A DNA stretch of 64,000 nt from Rhodocyclaceae bacterium (GTDB taxonomy: Bacteria; Pseudomonadota; Gammaproteobacteria; Burkholderiales; Rhodocyclaceae): NCBI GenBank assembly GCA_019455325.1, contig JACFMQ010000003.1:419572-483571 (forward strand), in the 5' to 3' direction. Shown here in pieces: positions 52,978-62,249 of this stretch (position 1 is its first letter; every line of letters begins with the position of its first letter). The notes beneath the pieces are model-generated. The model worked only from the letters and a program-made list of their open reading frames with translations. It had not been told where the DNA came from and searched no databases. A program made the translations under genes and the position numbers.

Positions 52978-55329
52978 ATGCACGGCCGAATCCGCCTCGC
53001 CACCCTGCTGGCGATCCTGTCCTCACCAGTGCTGGCCCAGCAGGCCGCGAACATCCGCATCGAAGCGCAGGACATGCCGTCCGCGCTGCACAGTCTGGCA
53101 AGCCAGGCGGGCATCCAGTTGCTGTTCGACGCCGACGACCTCAAGGGCGCCCGGACGAACGGCCTGCGGGGCACCTTCTCCGGAGACGAGGCGCTGCGTC
53201 GCCTGCTCGACGGTTCGCGCTTCGGATTCAAGGTCACGGGGAAGAACGCCTACGTCATCCACCCCCTGCCGAAGCCGACCGCTTCCCGGCCGGACGCCGT
53301 GCTCTCCGAGGTGCTGGTGACGGCGAGCACGCGCACCCCGAATCCGCTCGACCGCACGCCGGCCTCGATCAGCCTCGTCGAGCGCGAAGACTTCGAGGAA
53401 ACGCAGGCGGCGACGGTCTCGCAGGTCATGAAGAAATTGCCGAACGTCGAATTCGGCGGCGGACCGCGCGTCAACGGCGAAATTCCGGCCATCCGCGGCA
53501 TCACGGGTCCGTCGATCACGCTGCTGGTGGACGGCGCACGCCAGAACGATACGACCTCCCCCGGCCTGAAATCGCCGCTTTTCATCGATCCGTATTTCCT
53601 GCAGCGGGCCGAGGTCGTGCGCGGCGCGTCGTCCTCGCTCTACGGCTCGGGCGGGGTCGGCGGCGTCATGGCGTTCAGCACCTATTCCGCCCGCGACCTC
53701 CTCGAAGCAGGGCGCAGCGTCGGCGGCGGCGCCAGGCTTGCCTACAGCGACGCCGACCGGTCGACGCGACTGAACGCACGCCTGTACGGCGGCAACGACA
53801 CCATCGACGGCCTGGTCGCCGTCGGCCTGAGCGACTGGAACAAGATCCGGCAGGGCGGCGGAAGGCATCTCGATCCGAACGACGGCGACGCCTCGACGGG
53901 ACTGGCGAAGATCGGCATCCGGCCGACGCCGGACAGCCGCATCGAGCTCTCCCATCAGTTCTACAGCAGCGACAACCTGCAGGTGAACAACGCCCAGGCC
54001 ACCCAGTACCGGACGGCCAACCTGCCGATCACCATGCCGGCGGTGCAGAAAGTGCACGTCGACCAGTTCACCACCATGCTCAAGGGCCGGATCGGCGACG
54101 TCGACGGTGCGCCGGCACTTTCCGCCAGCCTCTACAAGACCGGATTGAAATACGTCTTCGACCGTAGCCCGGACCCGACGATCACGAACGTTCTCTACAG
54201 CGACACCGAAACGGAAACCGTCGGCGGCAGCCTGCAGGGAAGCCGGATTTTCGACGGCGGCGGCTGGGGACGGCACCGGGTCACCGCCGGCTTCGACACC
54301 TTCGAGGACAGGCAGTCGGCGGTGGCGGCGACCGCGGCGAACCCTTCCGCGCCGAGCACGGTCACGCGGGACGGCACCCGCCGGGCGAGCGGCTGGTTCG
54401 TCCAGGACGAGATCGCCTTCGGCGGCGGCTGGCGCCTGACCCCCAGCCTGCGCGCCGACCGCTACAGCGCCTCGCTCGCCGGCGGCAGCCTGCCGGACAA
54501 CAGCGAAAGCCGCGTCTCGCCGAAGGTTTCGCTGTCCTGGACGGAAGGCGGCCTGATGCTCTTCGGCAACGCCGGCGAGGCATTCCGGGCGCCGACGGTG
54601 GTCGAGCTCTACCAGAACTTCGCCGGCTTCGGCCTGACCAACTTCCTGCCGAACGCCTCGCTCCGCCCGGAAATCGACCGTTCGCTGGAACTCGGCGCCA
54701 ACTATGCCGGCCGCCACCTGCTGTCCGAAGGCGATTCCCTGAAGGTCCGCGCCTCCTGGTTCGGGTCGCGCGTGACCGACCTCATCCACAGCGTGAACCT
54801 GGGCGGTATGACGCCGTCCGGCTCCACTCCCGCGCAGCAGGCCGGTTTCGCCGCCAATTGCGCGGCGACCGGCCTGAACTGCAAGCTCCAGTACCAGAAC
54901 GTCCCCGACGCCCGGCGCACCGGCGGCGAAATCTCGGTCGATTACCGGCTCGGCCAATGGCAGTTCAACGCGGCCTACAGCCGGGTCCGGGTCGAGAACC
55001 GCGACGACGGCGACAGGTTGTTCTCGCCGCCGGACAAGATCGTCGTGCAGATTCGCCGGCAGCTTCCCGCCCAGAACATGACGGTACTCTGGAACAGCAC
55101 GGGCGTGGCGGCGCAGGACTACGACTCGACCGTTCTGCGCCGCCGCTCCGGCTACGCGACCCACGACGTCTTCCTGAGCTGGGCGCCGCCCGGATGGAAG
55201 GCCAGGCTGGACGTCGGCGTCGCCAATCTGTTCGATCGTCGCTACTCGGCCTACCAGTCGGGCAACGCGTATGCCTACACCTATCAGGAAGGCCGCAGCC
55301 TGAAGCTGTCGCTCGGCGCCGATTTCTGA
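52978..55329 (+). CDS. TonB-dependent transducer receptor with STN domain
   Basis: This outer-membrane receptor both imports its substrate and signals to FecR. The 783-residue precursor has a signal peptide, an N-terminal signalling (STN) domain (IRIEAQDMPSALHSLASQAG), a TonB box (VLVTASTR), a plug (EIPAIRGITGPSITLLVDGA, with VVRGASSSLYGSGGVGGV) and a barrel. It groups with hemin or siderophore receptors by pattern. The next genes encode a NosL-like Tat protein and a SUMF1-fold protein, so a copper or copper-chelate substrate is worth considering. Confidence 0.9.
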   Translation: MHGRIRLATLLAILSSPVLAQQAANIRIEAQDMPSALHSLASQAGIQLLFDADDLKGARTNGLRGTFSGDEALRRLLDGSRFGFKVTGKNAYVIHPLPKPTASRPDAVLSEVLVTASTRTPNPLDRTPASISLVEREDFEETQAATVSQVMKKLPNVEFGGGPRVNGEIPAIRGITGPSITLLVDGARQNDTTSPGLKSPLFIDPYFLQRAEVVRGASSSLYGSGGVGGVMAFSTYSARDLLEAGRSVGGGARLAYSDADRSTRLNARLYGGNDTIDGLVAVGLSDWNKIRQGGGRHLDPNDGDASTGLAKIGIRPTPDSRIELSHQFYSSDNLQVNNAQATQYRTANLPITMPAVQKVHVDQFTTMLKGRIGDVDGAPALSASLYKTGLKYVFDRSPDPTITNVLYSDTETETVGGSLQGSRIFDGGGWGRHRVTAGFDTFEDRQSAVAATAANPSAPSTVTRDGTRRASGWFVQDEIAFGGGWRLTPSLRADRYSASLAGGSLPDNSESRVSPKVSLSWTEGGLMLFGNAGEAFRAPTVVELYQNFAGFGLTNFLPNASLRPEIDRSLELGANYAGRHLLSEGDSLKVRASWFGSRVTDLIHSVNLGGMTPSGSTPAQQAGFAANCAATGLNCKLQYQNVPDARRTGGEISVDYRLGQWQFNAAYSRVRVENRDDGDRLFSPPDKIVVQIRRQLPAQNMTVLWNSTGVAAQDYDSTVLRRRSGYATHDVFLSWAPPGWKARLDVGVANLFDRRYSAYQSGNAYAYTYQEGRSLKLSLGADF

Positions 55330-55339
55330 GGAGCCCGGC

Positions 55340-55948
55340 ATGGACAGACGCGATCTGCTCAAACTCTCCCTGCTCGCCGGCGCCGCCATCGGGGCGCCGG
55401 CGGCGCGCGCCGACTGCCATCGGGAGACCGATGCCACGCCGGCCCAGTTCCTGCCGAAACTGCCGCCGGACGCGGCGCCGCACGAGGACGACCTCGACAA
55501 ATACCCGAGCTGCCCCTATTGCGGCATGGATCGCCGCTACAACCACCGCGCGCGCATGCTGATCCATTACGGCAACGACGTGCCGGACCCGCTCTGCTCG
55601 ATCCACTGCGGCGCGATCAGCCTGGCGCTCAACCTCTCGCTCGACCCGAAGGCGATCTACGTCGCAGACAACGCGGTCGCTGCCGATCCGCGGCCGCTGA
55701 TCGAGGTCGGCAGGGCGACCTTCCTTGTCGGCAGCGACCTGCCCGGCGTGATGACGTGGAACAGCAAGGTCGCCTACGGCAGCGCGGAAGCGGCACTCGC
55801 CGCGCAGGGCGTACACGGCGGACAGCCGATGGATTTCCAGCAGACGCTGAAAGTCGCCTTCGCCGATCTCGCCGACGACCTCGAACGGATGCGCAAGGGC
55901 CGGGAGGAACGACGGCGGCGCGCCGCCGGGAAGGCGGCCGGGAAATGA
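55340..55948 (+). CDS. Tat-exported NosL-like protein, paralogue B
   Basis: The 202-residue protein begins MDRRDLLKLSLLAG, a twin-arginine signal. The mature part has CPYCGMDRRYNHRARM, then IHYGNDVPDPLCSIHC, the same metal-ligand pattern as the copy at 45602. It ends with an Arg-rich helix (RKGREERRRRAAGK). It starts 10 bases after the TonB receptor stop and overlaps the next gene by four bases, so it belongs to the FecIR-controlled unit. Copper binding is inferred from the NosL likeness. Confidence 0.8.
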   Translation: MDRRDLLKLSLLAGAAIGAPAARADCHRETDATPAQFLPKLPPDAAPHEDDLDKYPSCPYCGMDRRYNHRARMLIHYGNDVPDPLCSIHCGAISLALNLSLDPKAIYVADNAVAADPRPLIEVGRATFLVGSDLPGVMTWNSKVAYGSAEAALAAQGVHGGQPMDFQQTLKVAFADLADDLERMRKGREERRRRAAGKAAGK

Positions 55949-56715
55949 AACGCCGGACGATGCGGTCGAATGCGGTTTCCCTGGTGCTTCTCCTCTGCTG
56001 TACCGTCGGCGTTCGCGCCGAAACCTTCCGCGACTGCGCGGAATGTCCGGAGATGGTCCGTCTGCCCGCCGGCGCCTTCCGCATGGGCACCCCCGGCCGC
56101 CCCGGACAGGAGCCCGCGCACGGCGTCGCGCTCCGCGCCTTCGCCATCGGCAGGCACGAAGTCACGCAAGGCCAGTGGAAAGCCCTGATGGGCGGAAATC
56201 CTTCCCGCGCCGCCGCCTGCGGCGACGATTGCCCGGTCGAGCGGGTGAGCTGGCACGATGCGCGGAAATTCGTCCGCCGGCTGAGTGAAAAAACCGGCCG
56301 CGCGTATCGTTTGCCGTCCGAGGCCGAATGGGAATACGCCTGCCGGGCCGGCATGGACGACGACTGGTGCGGCGGCAACGAGTTCTCCCGCGTTGCCTGG
56401 GGCGGCGACGCGCGCGGCGGGCCGCGCCCCGTCGGCGGCAAGCAGGCCAATGCCTGGGGGCTGCACGACATGAGCGGCAACGTCTGGGAATGGACGCAGG
56501 ATTGCGCGCACCCCAACTACCACGGCGCGCCCGGAGACGGCTCCGCGTGGGAAACCGGCGGCGACTGCGCCAGCCGCATCCTGCGCGGCGGTTCCTGGCT
56601 CAGCGGGCCGCAGTACGGGCGCATCGGCATCCGCTTCGGATTCTCGGCCGATTACCGGAGCGGCGACTTCGGATTCCGCGTGGCGGCGACGATCGAAGAC
56701 GCTCCGGATGAATAG
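55945..56715 (+). CDS. SUMF1-fold protein without the catalytic cysteines
   Basis: The 256-residue precursor has a signal peptide and the formylglycine-enzyme-type fold (MVRLPAGAFRMGT, GRHEVTQGQWKALMG, RLPSEAEWEYACRAG, DMSGNVWEWTQDC). In true formylglycine-generating enzymes a pair of copper-binding cysteines follows the RGGSW segment. Here RILRGGSWLSGPQYGRIG has none, so that reaction is unlikely. Such proteins occur as NirV beside copper nitrite reductases. Extra cysteines near the start (DCAECPEM) and in AACGDDC may form disulfides. It overlaps paralogue B and ends the unit. Confidence 0.82.
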   Translation: MKRRTMRSNAVSLVLLLCCTVGVRAETFRDCAECPEMVRLPAGAFRMGTPGRPGQEPAHGVALRAFAIGRHEVTQGQWKALMGGNPSRAAACGDDCPVERVSWHDARKFVRRLSEKTGRAYRLPSEAEWEYACRAGMDDDWCGGNEFSRVAWGGDARGGPRPVGGKQANAWGLHDMSGNVWEWTQDCAHPNYHGAPGDGSAWETGGDCASRILRGGSWLSGPQYGRIGIRFGFSADYRSGDFGFRVAATIEDAPDE

Positions 56716-56806
56716 CCTCCGATGCCGGGGATGACGATGCTCCTGGATGGCATCGATGAACATCGCTCTTGTCGACGCCGTCGGCCTAAGTCGGCGAGTG
56801 CGCGGC

Positions 56807-57415
56807 TCACCTCTTGTGCTGCCGTTCCATCGCGCGCTTGCGGTACCTTTCGCGCAGCTCGCGAATCATCGCCACATCGGCAGCCATGTCGGTGTAGGCC
56901 GCCAGCAGCGCCTGGTCGAAGTTCGCCGGTTCGCCACCGTTGGCGGCCTGTGCGGCTTCGGCCGCTTCGGCGCTGCCGTAGGCGACCTTGCTGCGCCGGG
57001 TCATCACGCCTTTGATGCCGCTGCCGACCAGGAAGATGGCCTTGCCGACTTCCACCAGCGGCTTGACGTCGCCGGCCACGGCGTTGTCGCCGACGTAGAT
57101 CGCCTTCGGCTGGCGGTCTATGTTGATCGACAGGCTTATGGCCGCGCAGTGCAAGGAGCATGTGCCGTCGGCGACATCGTCGGCGTAATGCACCAGCATG
57201 CGCGAATGGCTGTACTGCTTCCGATCCATGCCGCAATAGGGGCACTTTGGATATTTCTCGATGTCATTCTCGGCGGCCTTCGGATCGGCCGCCCTCTTTG
57301 GCACGAACTGGGCGGGGGTTCCGTCCGTCGCGCAGGCGGGCTGTGCCTGCGCGCCGCGAGCGGCCAGGCCGGTGCCAGCGGCGAGGGAGAGTTTCAGCAA
57401 ATCGCGGCGATCCAT
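56807..57415 (-). CDS. Tat-exported NosL-like protein, paralogue C
   Basis: The 202-residue protein starts MDRRDLLKLSLAAG and has CPYCGMDRKQYSHSRM, MLVHYADDV and CSLHC, the same ligand pattern as paralogues A and B; over its whole length it is closest to B. The start at 57415 has AAAGGAAC upstream; a longer frame to 57475 lacks a Tat start. It is convergent with the SUMF1-fold gene, 91 bases away, so two related genes face each other around it. It seems to be transcribed alone or behind the hydrolase gene. Confidence 0.8.
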   Translation of the reverse strand: MDRRDLLKLSLAAGTGLAARGAQAQPACATDGTPAQFVPKRAADPKAAENDIEKYPKCPYCGMDRKQYSHSRMLVHYADDVADGTCSLHCAAISLSINIDRQPKAIYVGDNAVAGDVKPLVEVGKAIFLVGSGIKGVMTRRSKVAYGSAEAAEAAQAANGGEPANFDQALLAAYTDMAADVAMIRELRERYRKRAMERQHKR

Positions 57416-57496
57416 GACGGGTTCCTTTCGGGGTTGGTTGTAGTGGTGAAGCAGCCGCGGTTTGGCAATCCCCACCAGGATGAGCCTGTCTGTATT

Positions 57497-58757
57497 TCAG
57501 GCTTCGACCACGCCTTTCAGGGCATCGAGCCATGGAATCCATCGGGGGTCGGGGCCTGCGTAGGCGTTCCAGGTTGTGTCGTTGCATACGTAGGCCACCG
57601 CGGTGCCGCTCTCGGGATGCGCGAAGCCTATGCGCCCACCCATTCCCGGCTGGCCGAACGAACCCGGCCCCAGCATGGGCGAGGCTTCGTAGGGCAGTTC
57701 GTACCCCAAGGAAAAGCGCTGCTTCAATGGCGGCGGCAGGTCTTTCGAAAACGCCGGGGAGTACAGGCCCCGCAAGAAAGGAGGATAGGGAACTCGCGGC
57801 AATGAATCGGTCCGCGGCGCGCGCGCCCGTTCCATCGTTTCAGGGCGCAACAATCTCACGCCATCCACCTCGCCAATCAGGGCCGCGTACATCCTCGCCA
57901 GGGAGCGGGCATCACTGACGCCGTTGCCTGACGGGATTTCCGCAACCAGCGCCTCGCGAAGGTTCATGAACCAGATGAACGGATTCCCTGCGAAACTGCT
58001 ATTGAAAATCGGTGCCACCCGGCCTTCCTCGCTCAGCGGCAAGCCGATCCACGTGCTCAACCCCAGCGGCTTCGCGACTTCGTCGGCCAGGAAGCGGCCG
58101 ATGGATTTCCCCGAAACCCGTCGAACGATTTCTCCAACAAGATACCCATGCGTGGCCGAGTGATACTGATATCCCGTTTCCGGCGTCCACAGGGGTTTCA
58201 TGGCCGCCAATGACGAGGTGCAGCGCTCCCAATCGACCAGGCCCAGCAACTGGATGCCGCTGTCGGGCGGAAACCACGACAATCCCGACGTATGGGCCAG
58301 AAGGGACGAGACGGGTATGTGCTCCTTGCCGTTGGCCGCGAACTCGGGCCAGTAGCGCGATACCGGGGCATCGATATCGACCAGCCCACGCTCCGCAAGC
58401 ATATGCAGACAGGTTGAGACCAGCCCTTTGGCGGCGGAAAATATCACGGTGACGGTTTCGCTGGTGTAGGGCCGATTGTTGGCCCTGTCCCGACCGCACC
58501 ACAGGTCGACGACCACCTTCCCATGCCGATAGACGCATAGTTGTGCCCCCCCCCGGATCGTTGGCCTGGCCGGCGGCGAATGCCTCGCGCACGCCCTCGT
58601 AGCCCCTCGCAACCGTGCCTTCGACCTTGACGGTCTTGCTTGCTGGCGGCGGCGCCTCCGCCCTGGCTTCGGACGCAAGGCCGCCGATCTGGCTGCCCAC
58701 GCCCAATGCGGCGGCAGCGGTCATGAAGCTCCTGCGGTTCGGTTTTTCCATGGTCAT
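57497..58757 (-). pseudogene. Beta-lactamase-fold serine hydrolase, frame broken at G9
   Basis: This is an EstA/class C beta-lactamase-like esterase with a Tat-type signal (NRRSFMTAAAALG). The catalytic SxxK is in IFSAAKGLVS and the tyrosine motif in YQYHSATHGYLVGE. The N-terminal part (start ATG 58757, with GGAG upstream) and the rest lie in different frames that meet at a run of nine G on the coding strand (58554-58546). Loss of one G would join them as NDPGG-AQLCVYRHGK. This is either a sequencing slip, a recent mutation or a phase-variable tract. It follows a TonB receptor in a FecIR module. Confidence 0.8.
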
Positions 58758-58803
58758 TCCGGGGTTCTCCAATGCGGCCTTCCGTCCTTTCTCTGCCATG
58801 ACG

Positions 58804-61128
58804 TCAGAACGACGCCGTGCCTCTGATGCCGATCGTCCGCGGCACGGTACGGGTCGCGAAATTCACCGGGGTCGGAGCTATTTGCCCGCGCTCGTTCAGC
58901 AGGTTCTCCCCGTAGAGCTCGATGCCGTACTGCTTCCGACTCAGCGAGAAGCGCATATTCAGCAGCTTCAGCTTGTCGTTTTCTGCAATGGCGTCGTACG
59001 TTCTCTGGAACAAGATGGAACTGCCGCGAACGTTATAGTCGACTCTGAGGCGTGCCTTCACATCGTTAGCAAGATTGGCCTGGGTTTCCGCGAATAGCGC
59101 GTAGTTGCTTTTCGGGATGTAGTTCAGCCGGTCACCAACCGCATAGGCACTGTTGGCTTTGACGGAAACGACTTCGGTATCCTGCACCGTGCCGCTCGCT
59201 CCGAACGTGATCCAGTCGGCAGGCCTCACTCTGAACGACCAATCGATGCCCTTGATGTGGGCACGCCCGATGTTGTCGGTATAGAAGACGTTGGGCGCCA
59301 CCCCCAGCGTCGCAGTCTGCATGTCGGTGTAGCGACTCATGAAGCCGGCAATTTGACCGCCAAGCATGCCGCCCATGGCTTCGAATTTCGTGCCGATTTC
59401 ATAGCTCCAGACACTTTCGGACTTGAACGACCCCGGGAATGCGGGATTGACGGCATTGAAGCCACCGCTTCTGAAACCCTTGGCAGCGCTCGCATATACG
59501 TTCCAATCCCGCATCAGCTTGAACGACGCATATACGCGGGGATCGACGGAATCGAAACGCTGGCCGGACTGTCCGGCGGTGGGTGCGGTCTGTTCATCGG
59601 TAAAGTAGCGAAGACCGCCGCCAAGCTGGAGCCGCTCGGTCAGGTCGAAACTGGTGTTGCCGTAGAACGACCAGCTTTTCGATTTGACTGGCGTGACACT
59701 CCTGGTGCCGGGAACAGGAAGGGGGGTGGGGCTGTTGATGAGCCCCATCTGATAAGAGGAAACCGTCTGGCTATAGTCGACATCGCGGTAAAGGGTGCCG
59801 ACGGTCCATTGCCAGCGACCGGCGTCGTCGGACATGAGCCGCAACTCGCCGCTCCGCGCCTTGTCGCGATTGTCGAATCTCGACAGGACGCCGATCAGGC
59901 CATTCGGGGTCGTACTGTAATAACCTCCATCCGAGTCGTTGCGGAACATCGACCCCACGGCAAGCAGCCTGACGCCATCCGCCAGCTCCCAATCCGCGGT
60001 CAGGCTGTAGAGTTCATGACTGTTGCTGGCGGACTGAACGGCATTGGGAGCGAAAGCCGGCAGCACGAGATCGCCATCCGCATTCTCGCCGTGATTCAAC
60101 GAACCCACGTCATTGCGGTGAATCTGGACCATCGGGATCAGCGACAGCCGGTCCGTCAGATGGAAGAGTCCTTTGACGCGGATCTGGGAAAATTCGCCAT
60201 CGTTGATATTTCTTTGACCGGCAGTCGGTGCGTCGATCCAGCCGCCAACTCGCTCGAACGTACCGGCAACCCGGAGGGCGCTCCGATCGCCAAGAGGCAG
60301 GTTGGCCACGCCGGTGAGGCGATGCGAAAGCGAACCGCCGTCCGTATTCCAGACATCCGCGGTGGTGGTCAGGCTCGTCTTGCCGACGATGGGATCGCGG
60401 GTCAGGAATCGAACCGTACCGCCCATCGACCCCTGGCCGTAGAGCGTGCCCTGCGGACCGTTCAACACCTCGACGCGCTCGACATCGAGCGGACGAACAT
60501 CGAGCCCGCCTCTGAGCGGGCCGTCGATGGCCACATCGTCCAGTTGGATGCCGACGAGCGGAAGATTCCCGCCGCCGGCGCCCTCTCCGATGCCCCGCAG
60601 CATGACGCGGTTCTGAGCCATTCCCGTAACGACGGCAGTCATCCCGGGGACGGCGAGCGCAAGGCTTTGAAGATCGGTGATCCCGCGACTTTCGATTTCA
60701 TCGGCCCTCAGCGTATTGATCGCAATGGGCACGTCGATCTCGCGCTGCTTGCGTTGCTGCGCGGTCACGGTAATTGCGCCGAGCAGATGGCCATGTGGCT
60801 CGCCGTCTCGTCCACCCGGCGGCGCCCGCAAGGCGAAGGTGCCATCCCCGTTGGTACGGAATTCCAGCCCGCTGCCCGCCAGCAGGGCGCGCAGGGCGGC
60901 CTCGGGAGCGTAACTGCCCTTCAGGGCCGGGGCCCGGTGGCCCGCGACGAGATCGGCGGCAAACAGGATTTGCACGTTTGCCTGTCGCGCCAGCAGCCTG
61001 AGCGCCGAATCCAGGTTCTGCGGGGCAATGTCCAGCGCCAGGTCGCTGGCATGGGCGGTGACGGAAAACAGGCCGGCCGCGATGGCGGCACACAACCCAC
61101 GGTGCAGATTGCGAGAACGAACAAGCAT
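58804..61128 (-). CDS. TonB-dependent receptor with STN domain, second module
   Basis: The 774-residue precursor has a signal peptide (LHRGLCAAIAAGLFSVTAHA), an STN domain (LALDIAPQNLDSALRLLARQ), a TonB box (AITVTAQQR), a plug (RVMLRGIGEGAGGGNLPLVG with VEVLNGPQGTLYGQGSMGGT) and a barrel ending in IRGTASF. It belongs to the broad group found beside serine hydrolases. The upstream FecI and FecR genes should control it. Its composition is less GC-rich than the hydrogenase island. Confidence 0.92.
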   Translation of the reverse strand: MLVRSRNLHRGLCAAIAAGLFSVTAHASDLALDIAPQNLDSALRLLARQANVQILFAADLVAGHRAPALKGSYAPEAALRALLAGSGLEFRTNGDGTFALRAPPGGRDGEPHGHLLGAITVTAQQRKQREIDVPIAINTLRADEIESRGITDLQSLALAVPGMTAVVTGMAQNRVMLRGIGEGAGGGNLPLVGIQLDDVAIDGPLRGGLDVRPLDVERVEVLNGPQGTLYGQGSMGGTVRFLTRDPIVGKTSLTTTADVWNTDGGSLSHRLTGVANLPLGDRSALRVAGTFERVGGWIDAPTAGQRNINDGEFSQIRVKGLFHLTDRLSLIPMVQIHRNDVGSLNHGENADGDLVLPAFAPNAVQSASNSHELYSLTADWELADGVRLLAVGSMFRNDSDGGYYSTTPNGLIGVLSRFDNRDKARSGELRLMSDDAGRWQWTVGTLYRDVDYSQTVSSYQMGLINSPTPLPVPGTRSVTPVKSKSWSFYGNTSFDLTERLQLGGGLRYFTDEQTAPTAGQSGQRFDSVDPRVYASFKLMRDWNVYASAAKGFRSGGFNAVNPAFPGSFKSESVWSYEIGTKFEAMGGMLGGQIAGFMSRYTDMQTATLGVAPNVFYTDNIGRAHIKGIDWSFRVRPADWITFGASGTVQDTEVVSVKANSAYAVGDRLNYIPKSNYALFAETQANLANDVKARLRVDYNVRGSSILFQRTYDAIAENDKLKLLNMRFSLSRKQYGIELYGENLLNERGQIAPTPVNFATRTVPRTIGIRGTASF

Positions 61129-61160
61129 TTTTTTCTCCCTGAACTGATGATGGTCAGGGA

Positions 61161-61168
61161 GGTAGACG
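61161..61168 (-). promoter_or_regulatory. CGTCTACC element before the second receptor
   Basis: On the minus strand CGTCTACC lies 33 bases before the receptor ATG and resembles CGTCTTCC at 52917 before the first FecIR-linked receptor. It may be the -10 part of a FecI-type promoter. Confidence 0.35.
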
Positions 61169-61194
61169 CTTTGGGCGACGATTCACCCAACCTG

Positions 61195-62202
61195 TCAACG
61201 AATCAAGGCGGGCGGCTCATCCTTTCCTTCGGGGCGGATGGCGACCAGTTCGATGCGCCCGGCGCGCCGCACGGCGCGCAGCGGCAGGGTCTGTTCCAGC
61301 GCCCAAACGAAACCCGGGCCGTCCTTGATCCGGAAGACGCCTGAAACCCGCATTCTTTCGAGGCTGCGGTCAGCGACGAGCAGCGGCTCGCTGCAATAGC
61401 GGTTCATACGGGCAACGGCTTCGCGCAGGGGCGTGCCCTCGAACACCAGGCGCCCCTCGCGCCAGGCAAATGCGGCGTCGGCATCTTGAGGCGCCGGCTC
61501 GCCGACGCCGCCGGGCGTCACGGACAGGCCCATGCCGGCGGTTAGGCGGCGTGTCGTTCCGCCGCCGCGCGGGCTGACGTCCACCTCGCCTTCAGCAACG
61601 GAGACACTTGCCCGCTCGCCGTCTTCCAGACGCACACCGAAACGGGTGCCGATATCGACGATGCGTCCGGCGCGAGTCTCGACCTCGAAGCGGCGTTCGG
61701 GCCGATGCTCGACGATGAACCAGGCTTCGCCGCGATCGAGCACGACGCGCTGGGACGACGGCGAAAGGTGGATGGTCGCCGTGCTGCCAGCATCGAACTG
61801 GATGCGAGAACCATCATCGAGAACGATCTCCCGCTGCTCGTTGCCGGCCGTGGCGACGTGCAAGGTTCGTTCCGGCCCCTCCCAGCCGGCAAACCGCAGA
61901 ATGCCGGCGAGCGCCAGCAATACGCCGACCGCGGCCAACGCCGGCCGCCAAGGCCAGGTCCACGGCCGACGCCGGGGAGCGGGCCGGCGCTCGGCCTGCA
62001 CGGCCGGGCTACCGGCGAGATCACCAACCGCCACCCAGAGTGCGCACAGTTCCTCGAATTCCCTGCGATGGCGCGCGTCGGCGGCCAGCCAGGCATCCAG
62101 TCGCCGCCGGTCATCGCCATCGAGCCCCCCCGACTGGTGACGCGCCAGCCAAAGGGCGGCCTGCTCGCGGATACTCGCCGAAGAAGGGGGTGATGCACTC
62201 AT
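61195..62202 (-). CDS. FecR-family anti-sigma regulator, second module
   Basis: The 335-residue product has the N-terminal FecR segment (QAALWLARHQSGGLDGDDRR), one membrane helix (about 94-112) and the periplasmic domain (IVLDDGSRIQFDAGSTATI, then FEGTPLREAVARMNRY). The ATG at 62202 gives the usual short lead; earlier in-frame starts are ATG 62214 and a TTG at 62253 that overlaps the sigma-factor stop. It lies between sigma factor and receptor. Confidence 0.9.
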   Translation of the reverse strand: MSASPPSSASIREQAALWLARHQSGGLDGDDRRRLDAWLAADARHRREFEELCALWVAVGDLAGSPAVQAERRPAPRRRPWTWPWRPALAAVGVLLALAGILRFAGWEGPERTLHVATAGNEQREIVLDDGSRIQFDAGSTATIHLSPSSQRVVLDRGEAWFIVEHRPERRFEVETRAGRIVDIGTRFGVRLEDGERASVSVAEGEVDVSPRGGGTTRRLTAGMGLSVTPGGVGEPAPQDADAAFAWREGRLVFEGTPLREAVARMNRYCSEPLLVADRSLERMRVSGVFRIKDGPGFVWALEQTLPLRAVRRAGRIELVAIRPEGKDEPPALIR

Positions 62203-62249
62203 CCGGGGGAGCATACCCGTCCGCTGCGCGGCTTGCCAAACGGGCGAAG

